Shown: piece by piece, positions 63,112 through 64,000 of the stretch | How the letters are laid out: each line of letters starts with the position of its first letter | How positions within the stretch are numbered: position 1 is the first letter of the stretch | NCBI RefSeq assembly: GCF_000379945.1 | Contig: NZ_KB904124.1 | Location: forward strand, 548,976 to 612,975 | DNA: 64,000 bases | Reading direction: 5' to 3' | From: Porphyromonas macacae DSM 20710 = JCM 13914 | GTDB taxonomy: Bacteria > Bacteroidota > Bacteroidia > Bacteroidales > Porphyromonadaceae | Program-made: the position numbers and the translations under genes | Notes under the pieces: model-generated | What the model was told of the DNA's origin: nothing | The model's input: only the letters and a program-made list of their open reading frames with translations | Databases searched by the model: none

Positions 63112-63145
63112 AGAATGTGGTACTTCTTCAAGTAATTGATATAAT

Positions 63146-63310
63146 ATGGTAGCAAAGACAGTCATAGCGCAGTATGTGAAAGAGATGCGCAAGAAATATA
63201 AACTGACACAGGTAGACCTCTCTGAAAAAGCTGGAGTGGGTCTACGCTTCGTTCGTGAACTGGAGCAAGGCAAGAGCACTCTTCGCCTCGATAAGGTCAA
63301 TAGGTCGTAG
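63146..63310 (+). pseudogene. Truncated HipB-like antitoxin gene
   Basis: ATG 63146 encodes 54 residues with a clear XRE helix-turn-helix: VKEMRKKYKLTQVDLSEKAG, VGLRFVRELEQGKSTLRLDK, VNRS-stop. HipB-type antitoxins continue beyond the LDKVN segment for about 15 more residues that form the dimer-stabilising beta strand. The C-terminus is therefore lost, and no HipA gene follows in the visible sequence. It could still bind DNA but is best read as a remnant. Confidence 0.75.
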
Positions 63311-63326
63311 ATAATTACAGTGAGAT

Positions 63327-64000
63327 ATGACAGACACATTAAAAGAATCACAAGTTACAGAGACATCTGATAAACTTCGGGTATATAGTCAACTCATTGA
63401 AGATGTTAGAATTGGACAAGTAGATGTTTCTGAGCTAGATAGTATAATTGACACAGTTGAAAGATGGCTCTTGGAAGGTCAACTTAACACTTTCAACAAA
63501 CTTATTTCCTATTATGTGTTGGGACATGCTTATTGTACGAAGAAATGCCAGCAGTATGCTCCTTCTGAAGCGATGTACAATAATCACCTGGTAATGAAAG
63601 AGATCTATTATTATCGGATGACTCTTTTCGTTGTTGATGAAATTATGCAAAAAAAAATGCACAGTCTTTTCTTAACAGCTCTCCATTGTGCGTATCAGGC
63701 TTATGTTCATATTGGGAATATATACGATCATATCGGTCGTCATCAGGATGCTTTGCACTCATATTATCTTGCAGGAAAACGAATTCCTGATGACCACATG
63801 TGGAAAATTAATATTGGATTTTCATTCGGAAATATGTATGGTTACTACGATATTAAAACTCAACCCTTTGTAATAGAAAGAGCTAAAGAATTTTTGAACC
63901 CCTTTCTATATAAACCAGAGATAAGGTGTTCGACTTTAGAGGTGTACAAAAGATTGGAACTATTAAAAACGCCTTTTAAAGCCATTGACGAGAATTATGT
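63327..64000 (+). CDS. Helical repeat protein, 5' part (runs off the window)
   Basis: An uninterrupted frame from ATG 63327 to the window edge gives at least 224 residues. The start is acidic and helical (SQLIEDVRIGQVDVSELDSI), followed by TPR-like pairs (LISYYVLGHAYCTKKCQQYA, LHCAYQAYVHIGNIYDHIGR, HQDALHSYYLAGKRI, FGNMYGYYDI). The pattern resembles the N-terminal TPR region of LA2681-type HEPN proteins, which are defence-linked, but the diagnostic C-terminal domain is outside the window, so this is only a suggestion. It follows the HipB-like remnant by 16 nt. Confidence 0.65.
   Translation, partial: MTDTLKESQVTETSDKLRVYSQLIEDVRIGQVDVSELDSIIDTVERWLLEGQLNTFNKLISYYVLGHAYCTKKCQQYAPSEAMYNNHLVMKEIYYYRMTLFVVDEIMQKKMHSLFLTALHCAYQAYVHIGNIYDHIGRHQDALHSYYLAGKRIPDDHMWKINIGFSFGNMYGYYDIKTQPFVIERAKEFLNPFLYKPEIRCSTLEVYKRLELLKTPFKAIDENY

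Noticed and set aside
1-64000. CRISPR array or cas genes
   Set aside because: No regularly spaced direct repeats with unique spacers were seen, and no Cas-like proteins are encoded. The hairpin cluster at 62997-63111 has only three units without true spacers.

Overview
The window looks like a chromosome segment from an anaerobic Bacteroidota species of the order Bacteroidales, most likely Porphyromonas or a close relative. The evidence is Bacteroidota-type promoters (TTG, 19-21 nt, TAnnTTTG), two Mfa/Fim-type fimbrial operons, a methylmalonyl-CoA mutase pair, an arylpyruvate oxidoreductase fermentation cluster, a tmRNA tag of GENNYALAA, and a TolC-adaptor-RND-PG0541 cassette in the order known from P. 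gingivalis. No taxon can be fixed without a database search.

Layout. 1-2300: end of mutA and complete mutB (succinate-propionate metabolism). 2.5-14.4 kb: fimbrial locus A, with a DUF3575 protein, a DUF3868/OmpA-like protein, major fimbrillin, anchor and three accessory lipoproteins. 14.4-16.6 kb: a debris zone with a group II intron 3' remnant and a broken IS4-type transposase. 16.7-27.0 kb: fimbrial locus B, a diverged second copy in the same order. Its first two genes have collapsed into a fused pseudogene, and its two tip-position proteins are longer than in locus A. 27-29 kb: patatin-like phospholipase and a small outer-membrane protein. 29.2-30.5 kb: queA. 30.6-36.6 kb: tripartite RND efflux system with a PII-like partner. 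36.9-42.7 kb: frameshifted TetR gene, MMPL-type RND exporter, small membrane protein, LolA-like protein and a porin-like barrel. 42.7-46.2 kb: heterodimeric ABC exporter.

46.4-52.1 kb (minus strand): aminotransferase, ADP-forming acyl-CoA synthetase, IorB and IorA. Together these can transaminate aromatic amino acids, oxidise the 2-oxoacids to acyl-CoA with reduction of an electron carrier, and recover ATP. 52.6-55.0 kb: uridine kinase, a BI-1/YccA protein and a Crp/Fnr regulator. 55.08-55.48 kb: ssrA (tmRNA). Its 3' end is duplicated as a 24-bp direct repeat 1.88 kb downstream; the interval carries a BACON-LRR lipoprotein and no integrase, and the likely original ssrA terminator now lies beyond the second repeat. 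57.4-60.5 kb: TPR/DUF6624 lipid-export-independent protein of unknown role, a BlaR-type M56 protease with a TonB C-terminus, and BlaI with two operator dyads. 60.9-64 kb: an accessory, toxin-antitoxin-like cluster with XRE regulator plus solo ppGpp-hydrolase-type HD protein, autoinhibited Fic protein, a truncated HipB-like antitoxin, and a large partial gene running off the end.

Most interesting items: the tandem fimbrial loci with one decayed front end; the integrase-less element in ssrA; the degenerate group II intron; the XRE-HD(ppGpp) pair; and several families of dispersed palindromes (46272, 55484, 58402; 52362; 61728 and 62999-63111).
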